Program-made: the position numbers and the translations under genes | Shown here: piece by piece, positions 23,980 through 32,812 of the stretch | How positions within the stretch are numbered: the stretch's first letter is position 1 | Layout of the letters: every line of letters begins with the position of its first letter | Assembly: GCA_023457715.1 (NCBI GenBank) | Contig: JAEWKR010000013.1 | Coordinates: 1-41,126, forward strand | Length of the DNA: 41,126 bases | Origin: Verrucomicrobiota bacterium | GTDB lineage: Bacteria > Verrucomicrobiota > Verrucomicrobiia > Opitutales > Opitutaceae | Direction of reading: 5' to 3' | The notes under the pieces: model-generated | Databases searched by the model: none | Told to the model about the DNA's origin: nothing | The model's input: only the letters and a program-made list of their open reading frames with translations

Positions 23980-26900
23980 TTAGTTCGCCGGCTCCGCCAC
24001 GCGTATCACGGCGGGCAACGGCTCGGCCACGTCCTGGGTGCTCTCGCGCCCCGACGGCCAGCGCACGCTCAACCGCCGCAGCCGCCTCTCCGCCGTCGAA
24101 CCGAAGAACACCGCCGCGGTCGACTGGCTGTAGTATCCAGATCCCGCGTACACTTCCGCCGCCGCCGTCGTGCCGTCGGTGTACTCTGCCTTCACCCGCG
24201 CCCCGACCGCGGTCGGATTGGCGCCGGCACCCTGGAGGCTCACGCGCACCGAGTGCCGCCCTGGCACGCCGCGATTGCGGAACACCAGCAGCGATCCGCC
24301 GGCGCGCGACACCACGAAATCCGTCCAGCCGTTGCCGTCGAGATCGGCCGCGACAAGCGCCTTGGCGTCTCCCGCGACCACCAGCCCGCTCTCGACCGGC
24401 GCCACACAGGCAAATCCGCCGCGCCCATCGCCGCGCAGCAGTTGGCCCAGCCCGCCGTCGTGCCGCCCGATCGACGGGGCCGGTGCATGGGAGTTGTGCA
24501 CGAGGAACAGATCCGCCCGGCCGTCGCCGTCGAAGTCGCCCGCCGCCAGCCCGAACGCCGGCGCGATCTGCGCGCGGCGCGGCCAGGGGCGAAACGCATG
24601 GGGTCCCTGCCCCTGACTCAGGAACACTCCGCCGCGCAGTTCGGTCGCCGCCAGCCGCGTGGCGGCGGCCAGCTTTTCCGCGCCGAGAAGATCGGTCACG
24701 GTGGCCCGCGCGTACTCGTTGCTCCCGCGATAGCGACGCAGGAGCGACGGCAGCGCGGCGGCGATCTCGGATCGGCTGCGGCGCGGGACCACCCGATCGC
24801 CGTCGTGATACGCCTCGATCAGGTCGGCGCCACCCTTGCCACCCAGATCGCCCGCCCAGAGAAGCGCGGGATGCTCGTGGTCCGCGCGGTAGCCGGTGTT
24901 CAACCCGACATTTCCCACCGCATAATCCATCCGGCCGTCACCGTTGAAATCAGCGGCGACAATGCCCCGCCACCAGCCCGTCCCCCCGGCGGCGAAACCT
25001 CCGCGTTCGGTCCAGTCGGCGAACGCGCGCCCCTCTTCATTGTGAAAGTAACGCACCTGGCCCCACTCCAGCGTGATCAAAAGATCAAGCCAGCCGTCCG
25101 CGTCGACATCACTCCACAGCGCGCCCGTCACCATCCCGATGCGCCGCAACTCCGGCGCGATCGCTCCGGTCACGTCTTCAAAACGCCCGCCGCGTCGGGC
25201 CAGCAACGCGCTCTGCGGTGCGGTCGGGTACTGTCCGGGCGAAACCCGTCCGCCGATAAATACGTCGAGGGCGCCGTCCCGATCGAAATCGGCGGCGCAC
25301 GCCGCGCCTGCGCTGATGGACAGCAGCGGCAGCTGGCCTTCCCCGGCCGGGGCCAGGTTTCCCTCGCCATCATTGACCCACAGGCGGGCCTCATATTCCG
25401 GCCCGTCCGCGGGTGCGCTCGCTCCCCCACCCGTCACCAGCAGGTCCAGGTGCCCATCACCGGTCGCGTCGAACGCGAGCACCGGCCCATCATTCACTTC
25501 CGGCGGCCGCGCGCTCCGCTTGCGCTCCGAGTAGGTAGTCCCGCCTTCCGGCGGAAGGCCTTGTCCCGAGGCGCCCGCAGTCCCGCCCGCGGAAGAAACG
25601 CCCTGCTCCAGCACCCGCGGTGGCGTACGCGTCGTCCCGCCCACCATCAGCGCGTCCTGTCCGCCGCCGCTCAGATCGGCCAACGCCAACGCGGGCCCGC
25701 GGGAGTTCAGGCGGGACGGCAGGAGTCGCTGATCCAGAAATTCATCGTAAGGCTCCTCCTCAACCGTCACGGCCAGCCCGACTTCGCCACTGACTTCCAC
25801 GAACTGCGGCCCTGGGTGCGCTGGCGCACCCTGGACCGCGGGCGGCCCGCCCGCCGCCGGCTCCGTCACTCGATACCGCGACCCCGCCGCCAGCCCGTCA
25901 AACACCTGCACCGACCCGCTCGGCCAGCGCACGGTCAGCCGCCGAACCCCCGTCTCTTCTCCCAGCCCGAAATGCGCGATGGGCTCACTGCTCGCCATGA
26001 ATCCGCGGCCCGCCGTGAGCGTCCGCACCTGCGTTTCTGCCGCGGTCTCAATCGTCACCTCCGCTCCGATGCCAAACCGGTTCGATCGCGTGCCGCGCAA
26101 CGCCACCACCATGCGCTGGCCACCGTCGCTGTCGTTGCGCAGCAGGGTCGGCCCGGCCTGGTAGTTGACATAGATGAGATCGAGGTCGCCGTCGCCGTCG
26201 AGGTCTCCCGTGGCCGAGCCGAAGCTGATTCCTTCCTGCGCGAGGCCCCACGCCGCGGACACGTCCTCGAAAGCCAGGTCTCCGCGGTTGCGAAACGCGA
26301 AATTCCGCTCGGCCAGCGGCGGGCTGTTCCGCACGACCTGGCCCGCGGCCGCGGCGCCGGCGGCCCCCATGCGCCGGTTGATCAGATCCTGGTTGTGGAT
26401 TTCCCGATACATCCCGTTGGTGACGTGCAGGTCCACCCACCCGTCCCCGTCAAAGTCCTCCCACCGCGGCGACCATGTCCAATCGGTCGCGGCGATGCCG
26501 GCCATGCGGCCCGCCTCGAGAAAACGACCGGTCGCCGTGTCCACGTGCAGGGTGTTGAGGGGAAACTGGCGCACTTCCTTTGGATTCTCCTCGGGGGGAC
26601 GCAACCGCGCGCGCGTTTCCGCCATCGTGCGCTGGTCCTTCTCATGCGTGCTTGCCGCCATGTCGGCGACGAAGAGGTCCAGCCGCCCGTCGCCGTCGGC
26701 ATCGCCCAGATCCGACCCCATCGACGAATACGGGACCCACGGCATCACGTCGCCGATCACGTCGACAAACGTGCCGTCACCGCGGTTGCGAAAGAGCCCA
26801 TCCGGCACGGAAAAATCGTTCGCCACGTAGAGATCAGCCCAGCCGTCGCGGTCGTAGTCCCACCAGAGCGCGGAGTTGCCGTGCGTGCGCGCCGGCGCGA

Positions 26901-27765
26901 CCCCGGCCCGGTCGGTGACGTTCTCGAAGGTGCCGTCGCCGCGATTCCGAAAGAGGTAGTCGCGCTCCCCTTCCGGGCCCGCCACGGCGTCGCGGACATT
27001 CGTCTGCACAAACACGTCGAGCCAGCCGTCGCGGTCGTAATCGCCAAAGGTCGCCATCACCGTCGCGTCCCGCACGTCTAGACCCCGGGCCTGGCCCTCC
27101 TCCTTGAAGGTGCCGTCGCCCTGGTTGAGAAAGAGGAGGTTCGTGGCGTTGAACCGGCACAGATAAAGATCGAGCCAGCCATCGTTGTTCACATCCGCGA
27201 AGCACGCGCCCTGCTTCCAGATTTTCGCCTCCGCGCCCGTCTGCCCCACCCCGGCCGTTTCGGTGACGTCCGCGAAGGTCCAGTCCCCGAGGTTGCGGAA
27301 CAACCGCGCGCTCTCGGTCTTGCTGACCACGAAAAGGTCGGGCCGTCCATCATTGTCGTAGTCTCCGACGGCGACGCCGGTCCCGATGCCGCCAAGGTCA
27401 AACTCCCGCGCGCGCCGGCCCCACATTTCAGGATCGTCATACTTGTTCTCCGCCACGACCCCTGTGCGCGCCGGATCCGTGACCGTGAAAAGAGTCGCTC
27501 CGCGTGGACCGGAAGCGGCCGCGAGCGGAACGGACTCCAGGCCCGGCGGAAGCGGCTCGTCGGCCGCGTGCAGCGCTGCGGCCGCGGCGAGGAACAACCA
27601 TGCCAGGCCGCAGCGTCCCGCCTTCGATGGCCAACGCCCCACTTCCAAATTCAGCCCGTTGGCGGTGGGCGGTCGGCGGTTGAGCGTTGGACCTGGATTC
27701 CGAAGTAGCCACAGAGAGCACAGAGCTCCGACAAGGAGGCTCGGTCCTTGGACAAACCTGTTCAT
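23980..27765 (-). CDS. Giant double FG-GAP/ASPIC-UnbV exported protein
   Basis: A ~1261-residue protein with a duplicated plan: FG-GAP/VCBS blades (~70-560; VGDYDNDGRPDLFVVSK, WWDYDRDGWADLYVAND), a first ASPIC/UnbV domain (~562-620; LTVRWPSGSVQVFDG), a second blade set (~640-1180) and a second ASPIC/UnbV domain (~1185-1245; LSVRWPSGRESTQD). ATG 27765 (MNRFVQGPSLLVGALCSLW) was chosen; the frame continues upstream to 27849 without family content. The N-terminal ~60 residues up to the signal-like core CGLAWLFLAAAAALHA are repeat-derived, including NRRPPTANG. A linker near residue 740 (GQGLPPEGGTT) is encoded by a GTAG-hairpin repeat. Function unknown; probably secreted or surface-bound. It may be transcribed with the gene upstream. 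Confidence 0.85.
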   Translation of the reverse strand: MNRFVQGPSLLVGALCSLWLLRNPGPTLNRRPPTANGLNLEVGRWPSKAGRCGLAWLFLAAAAALHAADEPLPPGLESVPLAAASGPRGATLFTVTDPARTGVVAENKYDDPEMWGRRAREFDLGGIGTGVAVGDYDNDGRPDLFVVSKTESARLFRNLGDWTFADVTETAGVGQTGAEAKIWKQGACFADVNNDGWLDLYLCRFNATNLLFLNQGDGTFKEEGQARGLDVRDATVMATFGDYDRDGWLDVFVQTNVRDAVAGPEGERDYLFRNRGDGTFENVTDRAGVAPARTHGNSALWWDYDRDGWADLYVANDFSVPDGLFRNRGDGTFVDVIGDVMPWVPYSSMGSDLGDADGDGRLDLFVADMAASTHEKDQRTMAETRARLRPPEENPKEVRQFPLNTLHVDTATGRFLEAGRMAGIAATDWTWSPRWEDFDGDGWVDLHVTNGMYREIHNQDLINRRMGAAGAAAAGQVVRNSPPLAERNFAFRNRGDLAFEDVSAAWGLAQEGISFGSATGDLDGDGDLDLIYVNYQAGPTLLRNDSDGGQRMVVALRGTRSNRFGIGAEVTIETAAETQVRTLTAGRGFMASSEPIAHFGLGEETGVRRLTVRWPSGSVQVFDGLAAGSRYRVTEPAAGGPPAVQGAPAHPGPQFVEVSGEVGLAVTVEEEPYDEFLDQRLLPSRLNSRGPALALADLSGGGQDALMVGGTTRTPPRVLEQGVSSAGGTAGASGQGLPPEGGTTYSERKRSARPPEVNDGPVLAFDATGDGHLDLLVTGGGASAPADGPEYEARLWVNDGEGNLAPAGEGQLPLLSISAGAACAADFDRDGALDVFIGGRVSPGQYPTAPQSALLARRGGRFEDVTGAIAPELRRIGMVTGALWSDVDADGWLDLLITLEWGQVRYFHNEEGRAFADWTERGGFAAGGTGWWRGIVAADFNGDGRMDYAVGNVGLNTGYRADHEHPALLWAGDLGGKGGADLIEAYHDGDRVVPRRSRSEIAAALPSLLRRYRGSNEYARATVTDLLGAEKLAAATRLAATELRGGVFLSQGQGPHAFRPWPRRAQIAPAFGLAAGDFDGDGRADLFLVHNSHAPAPSIGRHDGGLGQLLRGDGRGGFACVAPVESGLVVAGDAKALVAADLDGNGWTDFVVSRAGGSLLVFRNRGVPGRHSVRVSLQGAGANPTAVGARVKAEYTDGTTAAAEVYAGSGYYSQSTAAVFFGSTAERRLRRLSVRWPSGRESTQDVAEPLPAVIRVAEPAN
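25535..25559. repeat. REP-like GTAG + hairpin inside coding sequence
   Basis: GTAG-TCCC followed by GCCTTCCG-G-CGGAAGGC (25543-25559, 8-bp perfect stem, one-base loop); a second GTAG directly precedes it at 25531. A GTAG-type tetranucleotide 5' of a palindrome is the hallmark of REP sequences mobilised by RAYT transposases, and a RAYT-like gene end is at the right edge of the window. It encodes GLPPEGGTT in the giant ASPIC protein. A diverged relative may be at 3611-3632. Confidence 0.65.
25814..25855. repeat. Two adjacent palindromes inside coding sequence
   Basis: GGGTGCGC-TG-GCGCACCC (25814-25831, perfect 8-bp stem) is followed one base later by GGACCGCGGGCGGCCCGCCC (from 25833). They encode the linker AAGGPPAVQGAPAHPG after the first ASPIC/UnbV domain. 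The second palindrome is the consensus of the GC-rich family. Confidence 0.75.
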
Positions 27766-27838
27766 CGCGTGACGCCCAAGACAGTCACGCCGCCCGCCTC
27801 CGGCTCGGCTCTGATTGGGCCTCTGTGACCTCTGTGGC
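27708..27838. repeat. Inverted repeat (CACAGAGAGCACAGAG arms) spanning a start codon
   Basis: GCCACAGAGAGCACAGAG (27708-27725) and CCTCTGTGACCTCTGTGGC (27820-27838) are near-complementary arms. The ATG of the giant ASPIC gene (27765) lies in the loop between them. The flanks (27640-27700 and 27840-27915) are further low-complexity tracts. It is of the same type as the insert at 16863-16940. No gene lies in 27766-27928. Confidence 0.75.
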
Positions 27839-27928
27839 AAAATCGGCATTCAGGTTGGATGTTGCGGCTTGGAAATGGAGTTTGGCATCTGGCTTTTGGG
27901 TCCGGGCCTTGGACGTTTCCCTCTCCCG

Positions 27929-30900
27929 TCACGGGATCGCCTGCACCTTGCCGCCGGGGCTGACCACCTTCAGATCCACCCACCGCGTGTTGTACTCTTT
28001 GATCCAGCCGTCATCGAGCCCGGCGGGCCGTTCCGCTTCGCCGTAATGCTGGTCGTTCATTCCCCTCCATGGGAGCGGCTCCAGCTGCCATCCTTTTTCG
28101 ACGTGGTAATCCGCGTCCTTGTCCCAGCCGACCACATACAGGAAGAAATGCCGTTCCATGCCGGCCGCGACCGGCGGCAGCCGGTCCGCGTCGAACGAGA
28201 GCGCCAGTTCGTCGCCCCCGGCGAGCAGCGCGAGTTTGTCGTCCCACCCGCCGATGAGCTTGTCCACCGCCCCATACCGGGTGAACCACCCGGACGGCGT
28301 GTGCGCCCACGGGGGTACGGCAACGACGTCGTCGTACTTCGGCGTGCGGGGCAGTGAGGGCGGCAGGTCGGCGTAACGGCTGTAACCGCGCCACCGCAGG
28401 TCGCTGCGACTGGCGTCAAGATGGTACTCACGGGAATGCACGTCGCGGGCCCTTTCCGCCAGCAGCGCCCGGTCCCAGTAAAGCTCATACGCCATCGACA
28501 GCCGCAGGCGCCGCGCGCCCGCCGGCAGCTTGTGCTCGAGATCGATCAGGATCGTCTTCGTCTTGCCGGCCGGCGTGCCGACCGTCACCTCGACCGGCTG
28601 CCAGGTCCCGTCCGCGCGCTCGACCTCCAGGCTCGGAAAAGGGAAGGGCAGCGTCGGGTCCAGCGAGCCGGAGATATTGGCCATTCCGCCGCCGAAGTGA
28701 ATCCAACCGGTCAGGGCCAGGACGAGCGGACGCTCCACCGGCAGCGTCCCGAAATCCATCGTGAATGCGTAGCGCTCCGCCAGCCCCCGCAACTGGTCAC
28801 GCCGCAGCTGCACCGGCTCGACCATCCGCTGATCGATCTCCGCCAGCGCCGCGGTGACGTCCAGCCCGTCGCTCCGGGTGGCCTGACGCAGCGGCGTCAG
28901 GGGACGCAGGGTCCAGAGTTCGTGCTTCGGAAACGGCGGCTTGGGCACCATCCGGCTCGTGGGATAAACCAGCGTGCCTGCCGGATGGTCCACCGCCACG
29001 AGCTTGGCCTGATCCAGGTACAGCACTTCGCGCAGCTCATCGGTGATCCGGATTTCGTAGGCGCCGTCCCGCGGCGGAAACTGCAGCGCATTACCCAGCA
29101 CCAGAAACTCCTCCGGATCCGCCGCCACGAACATCTCCCGGTTGATCGGGAGCCCGAGGGGCGCCGCGCCCAGGATGTCGGATACGAAACGGAAGCCGCG
29201 GCCGTCCCAGGCATACAGATACGGACAGGAGCCGCTCGGCAGCGTGGGCTCGTTGATCACGTGGATCCGCCCGCCCGCCGCGGCCGGGGCCGGCGAAGCC
29301 GGGGTGCCGCCACTTTGTCCCGCCCCCCCTCCCCGCCCTGGAATCACCGGCACCTCGACCATCGCCGTCGCCAGATCGAACCACTTGAACTTCAGCGACT
29401 CGATCGTCTGGTGCCGGCCGACGCCCACCTCGAGCGGTGTGTTCCGCACCACCCGGCTGGTCCGCCAGTTGCCCGCCACGAGTTCGATCCTCACCCCCAG
29501 GGCGCTGCGATTGGAGCGCTTGCCCACCAGGCGAAGTTTGAGCTGCTGGTTCTGGTTGCCTCCGTCGTTGCGCCACACGCGCAGCCCCGCCTCGGAGGTC
29601 GTCACCAGATCCGTGTCGCCGTCCGCATCCACGTCCGCCGCCGCGAATCCCGTCACCGCTCCGGCCTGCGCCAGGCCCAGGGCTGAGGTGGTATCCAGCC
29701 ACCCCGCCAGCCCGCCATTCCGCCAGACCCGCAGGCCGGCCGGGCCCGCGGCCACCAGATCGAGCCAGCCGTCGTTGTCGTAATCCAGCAACGTGAGCCG
29801 CTCCACCGCGAAGCCGGCGAGGGGCGGCCTAAACCCGCCGGTCGCCTTTTGCTCGCGATCGACGATCTCCAGGGCGTCCGTTGTCGCGATCACCGCCTCG
29901 GCGCGCAGATCGTTGTCCAGGTCGCCGGTCACCATTACCGCTCCCGCCGGCCACCCCTGGGTTGCCTGGCTCTCCGCGAATGGCGCCGAGCGGGGTTTCG
30001 CGAACCACCGGGGCGCACCGCCTGCCCGCGCCACGAACACGCCGGGCAGTCCTTCGTTGTTCCAGTCTTCCGTAAACACCTGCGTTGCTCCGGGCAGCGC
30101 GGCGGGCAGCCCCGAGTCGGCCCACGTTCCGTCGAACGAGAGATTGCCCAGGTTGCGGAAAGGCACGAGTCCGGGCGCCTCCGCCGGCACCACGAGCAGG
30201 TCAAGATTCCCGCTGAAATCCAGGTCCGCCAGCCATCCGGCTGCCGCTTTGACGCCTTCCAGCCCGGCCGCCCGCGTCGCATCGCGCACCCGGCCTTCCG
30301 CATAAAATTTGAACACCCGGGTATCCTGCAGCCCCACGGCCACGACGTCCTCAAACCCGTCGTTGTCGAGGTCACCCGTCAGCGCCGTGTGATAGGTCGC
30401 GCCGGCGGGCACCCGCAGGGGACGACCCTGCGGCACGAGTTTGCCGTCACGCCAATCGAGGAGCACGAAGGCGCCGTTCCGGTCCTGGACGAACAGACTG
30501 GACCGCTCCGGCTGGGTGGAGGGGAGCAACGCGACCGGCCCGCGCCACCCGCTCGCGTCGCCGTCGAGAAGTTCCGTGCTGGCCTCCACGAACTGCACCG
30601 GGATTCCGCGCGGTTCCGGCTGCGCCAGCACGAACGGCGCGAGCGGTTCCGAGTACTTGCTGCGCTCCAGTGCGGTCAGGCTCGCCGCGGCGGTCCCGCC
30701 ACCTTTCGCCTGGAGGTTCTGGTGCGCGGCCAGCGCCTTGGCCGCGTCCTCCGCCCGTCCGACCCGGCGGTACAACTGGCTGAGCTGATAGTGCGCCGAT
30801 GGATGATCCGGCACCGCCTTGACCACATTCTCGAAGTCGCGGATCGCATCCGGGATCTGGCCCAGCTCCTTTTGCGCGAGGCCCATCTGGAAATCCACCG

Positions 30901-31330
30901 CCGGCTCGGTGGGATCGATCCGCCAGGATTGCTGGAGGGCCGCCGCCGCTTCCGCGAACTGGTTCAGCCGCAGGTGGGCGCAGCCGACGAGATAATACGC
31001 GGCGGCGCTGTTGGGATCGAGCTCGAGAACCTTCCGGCCGGCCGCGAGGGCATCCTCAGGCCGCTCCGCCCGCAGGTAAGCATTGGCGAGGTTCAACCGC
31101 ACGTCGATGCTGGCCGGCGACCGGCGCAGCGCTTCGTCGTAAGCGGTGACGGCGGCGTGCGCCTCGCCCTTCTCCAGCAGGCCGTTGCCGCGCGTCATCC
31201 ACGCGATGAACTCGGCGGACGCCGCCGGTGTGGCGGGCGCCTCCGCCGCGGGCCGGCGCAGCCAGAACACCACGCCCACCGCGACCAGCGCCAGCATGAC
31301 GCCTCCGATCCACAACACGCGCTTCGACAT
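27929..31330 (-). CDS. Giant TPR + FG-GAP + ASPIC-like membrane-anchored protein
   Basis: A 1133-residue paralog of the lipoprotein at 7309-10875. The N-terminus MSKRVLWIGGVMLALVAVGVVFW is an uncleaved signal or anchor rather than a lipobox. TPRs follow (~40-215; RLNLANAYLRAERPEDALAAG), then degenerate FG-GAP blades (~240-600; LDNDGFEDVVAVG, DVDADGDTDLVTTSE), an ASPIC-like part (~607-660), and the shared C-terminal region from SCPYLYAWDGRGFRF (~698) to the tail YNTRWVDLKVVS. The C-terminal stretch carries LVAVDHPAGTLVYPTS, matched in the paralog by LVAIDHPSTSLVYPDE. Function unknown. It lies 158 bp from the divergent asparagine-synthetase-like gene and 163 bp upstream of the double-ASPIC gene. 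Confidence 0.85.
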   Translation of the reverse strand: MSKRVLWIGGVMLALVAVGVVFWLRRPAAEAPATPAASAEFIAWMTRGNGLLEKGEAHAAVTAYDEALRRSPASIDVRLNLANAYLRAERPEDALAAGRKVLELDPNSAAAYYLVGCAHLRLNQFAEAAAALQQSWRIDPTEPAVDFQMGLAQKELGQIPDAIRDFENVVKAVPDHPSAHYQLSQLYRRVGRAEDAAKALAAHQNLQAKGGGTAAASLTALERSKYSEPLAPFVLAQPEPRGIPVQFVEASTELLDGDASGWRGPVALLPSTQPERSSLFVQDRNGAFVLLDWRDGKLVPQGRPLRVPAGATYHTALTGDLDNDGFEDVVAVGLQDTRVFKFYAEGRVRDATRAAGLEGVKAAAGWLADLDFSGNLDLLVVPAEAPGLVPFRNLGNLSFDGTWADSGLPAALPGATQVFTEDWNNEGLPGVFVARAGGAPRWFAKPRSAPFAESQATQGWPAGAVMVTGDLDNDLRAEAVIATTDALEIVDREQKATGGFRPPLAGFAVERLTLLDYDNDGWLDLVAAGPAGLRVWRNGGLAGWLDTTSALGLAQAGAVTGFAAADVDADGDTDLVTTSEAGLRVWRNDGGNQNQQLKLRLVGKRSNRSALGVRIELVAGNWRTSRVVRNTPLEVGVGRHQTIESLKFKWFDLATAMVEVPVIPGRGGGAGQSGGTPASPAPAAAGGRIHVINEPTLPSGSCPYLYAWDGRGFRFVSDILGAAPLGLPINREMFVAADPEEFLVLGNALQFPPRDGAYEIRITDELREVLYLDQAKLVAVDHPAGTLVYPTSRMVPKPPFPKHELWTLRPLTPLRQATRSDGLDVTAALAEIDQRMVEPVQLRRDQLRGLAERYAFTMDFGTLPVERPLVLALTGWIHFGGGMANISGSLDPTLPFPFPSLEVERADGTWQPVEVTVGTPAGKTKTILIDLEHKLPAGARRLRLSMAYELYWDRALLAERARDVHSREYHLDASRSDLRWRGYSRYADLPPSLPRTPKYDDVVAVPPWAHTPSGWFTRYGAVDKLIGGWDDKLALLAGGDELALSFDADRLPPVAAGMERHFFLYVVGWDKDADYHVEKGWQLEPLPWRGMNDQHYGEAERPAGLDDGWIKEYNTRWVDLKVVSPGGKVQAIP

Positions 31331-31488
31331 GCCCGCTCGCTAGCGCAACCCTCTCACGTCGACAACTGCGAACCCACCGCACGGTTTCTGCTAACAGCAG
31401 CGCTCGCGGCATTTCGCATTGTCACTCATGACCCGGTCCGTTCCCGTCCCGACGTCCGCTCTGCCACTCTTTCCAGCACCCCAGCCTC

Positions 31489-32808
31489 ATGGACGATTAT
31501 ATCGAAAAGCTCGTCGACCTTATCGACCCGGCCTCCCATCGCCTCTACAACGTCACCCTCGACGAGGCGCGCGCCCGGATCCTGAACGGCACGCCCGAAT
31601 CGGTCCTCGGCATCGATGGCTCGTTCGCGATCGTCGCGCGCGAGGGCAAGCGCGTCCGGCTCGCGCGCTCGATGGACCGCCCCATGCGCTACTTCCTCGC
31701 CAAGCGGCGCGAGGGTCCCGCGCTGATCGTCGCCGACCGGATCGACGCCATCCACGAGCAGCTCAAGCGTGAGGGTCTGCAGCGGCAGTTCCATCCCAGC
31801 TACACTCGAATGGTGCCCGCCCACTACGTCCTCGAACTCCAACTGATCGGCTGCCCCGATCCGGATCCCGTCTACACCCGGTTCTTCACGCCCGCGCGCA
31901 ACACCCTCCCGGCCGATCTGGATGTCATTGGTCGACATTACATCGGCGCGCTCGCGGATGAAACCGCGAAGTGGCTGCGGAGCCTGCCCGCGGACGCGCC
32001 CATCGGGGTCTGTTTTTCCGGCGGCGTGGACAGCGGCGCGGTGTTCGTGACGGTGTACGAGATCATGCGCCGGCTCGGCCTCAGTCCCGCGCGGCTGAAG
32101 GCGTTCACGCTGAATTTCGGCGACGGCCCGGACCTGCGCCAGGCCCGCGACTTCCTCGACCGCCTGGGAATGGGACTCTTCCTTGAGACCATCGACGCCG
32201 ATCCCGCGTCAATCGAGGTCGGCGAAACCCTCCGCGTGCTCGAGGATTACAAGCCGCTCGATGTGGAGTGCGCCTCGATGGTCCTCGCGCTCTGCCGCGG
32301 CATCCGCGCCCGGTACCCCGAGTGGAGGCTGCTCGTCGACGGCGACGGCGGCGACGAGAACATGAAGGACTACCCCATCGAGGAGAACCCCGAGCTGACG
32401 ATCCGGAGCGTCGTCAACAACCTCATGCTCTACCAGGAGGGCTGGGGCGTCGGCCGGATCAAGCACTCGCTCACGTACAGCGGCGGGCTGAGCCGCAGCT
32501 ACGCGCGGAGCTACGCCCCCCGGTGTCAGCTGGGCTTTGACGGCTTCAGTCCCTTCACGCGCCCCGCGGTGGTCGCGGCCGCCGAGGCGATCCCTTTTGC
32601 GACGCTGAGCGGCATGTCGGTCGACCGGCTCTACTCGCTGAAGGGCGAGATTGCGCGCCGCGGCATCCAGGCCCACTTCGGCGTCGAGCTGCCCGTGTTC
32701 GAGAAGCGGCGGTTCCAGCATGGCGCGATCGCCGTGGAGGGCCTGCGGCGGCGGGTGCACACCCCCGAGGCCGATTTCCGCCGCCAGTACCACGCGCTCT
32801 ACCAGTAG
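31489..32808 (+). CDS. Asparagine-synthetase-like ATP-pyrophosphatase, no glutaminase Cys
   Basis: A 439-residue cytoplasmic protein. The N-terminal ~130 residues resemble a glutamine amidotransferase class II fold (ILNGTPESVLGIDGSFAIVAR) but there is no Cys at position 2, so glutamine hydrolysis is not expected. The synthetase domain has the PP-loop SGGVDSG (177-183) that binds ATP. The usual SGEGADE loop is replaced by DGDGGDENMKDYP (~283), a distinct variant. Like beta-lactam or carbapenam synthetases it could adenylate a carboxylate and couple it to an amine without ammonia from glutamine; this is inference. Four bases separate it from the radical SAM gene, so the two are one operon. Confidence 0.82.
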   Translation: MDDYIEKLVDLIDPASHRLYNVTLDEARARILNGTPESVLGIDGSFAIVAREGKRVRLARSMDRPMRYFLAKRREGPALIVADRIDAIHEQLKREGLQRQFHPSYTRMVPAHYVLELQLIGCPDPDPVYTRFFTPARNTLPADLDVIGRHYIGALADETAKWLRSLPADAPIGVCFSGGVDSGAVFVTVYEIMRRLGLSPARLKAFTLNFGDGPDLRQARDFLDRLGMGLFLETIDADPASIEVGETLRVLEDYKPLDVECASMVLALCRGIRARYPEWRLLVDGDGGDENMKDYPIEENPELTIRSVVNNLMLYQEGWGVGRIKHSLTYSGGLSRSYARSYAPRCQLGFDGFSPFTRPAVVAAAEAIPFATLSGMSVDRLYSLKGEIARRGIQAHFGVELPVFEKRRFQHGAIAVEGLRRRVHTPEADFRRQYHALYQ

Positions 32809-32812
32809 CCGC

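Noticed and set aside
23704..27081. 1125-codon plus-strand open frame opposite the double-ASPIC gene
   Set aside because: Antisense shadow of FG-GAP repeats with Arg/His/Val-rich content typical of reversed GC-rich codons.
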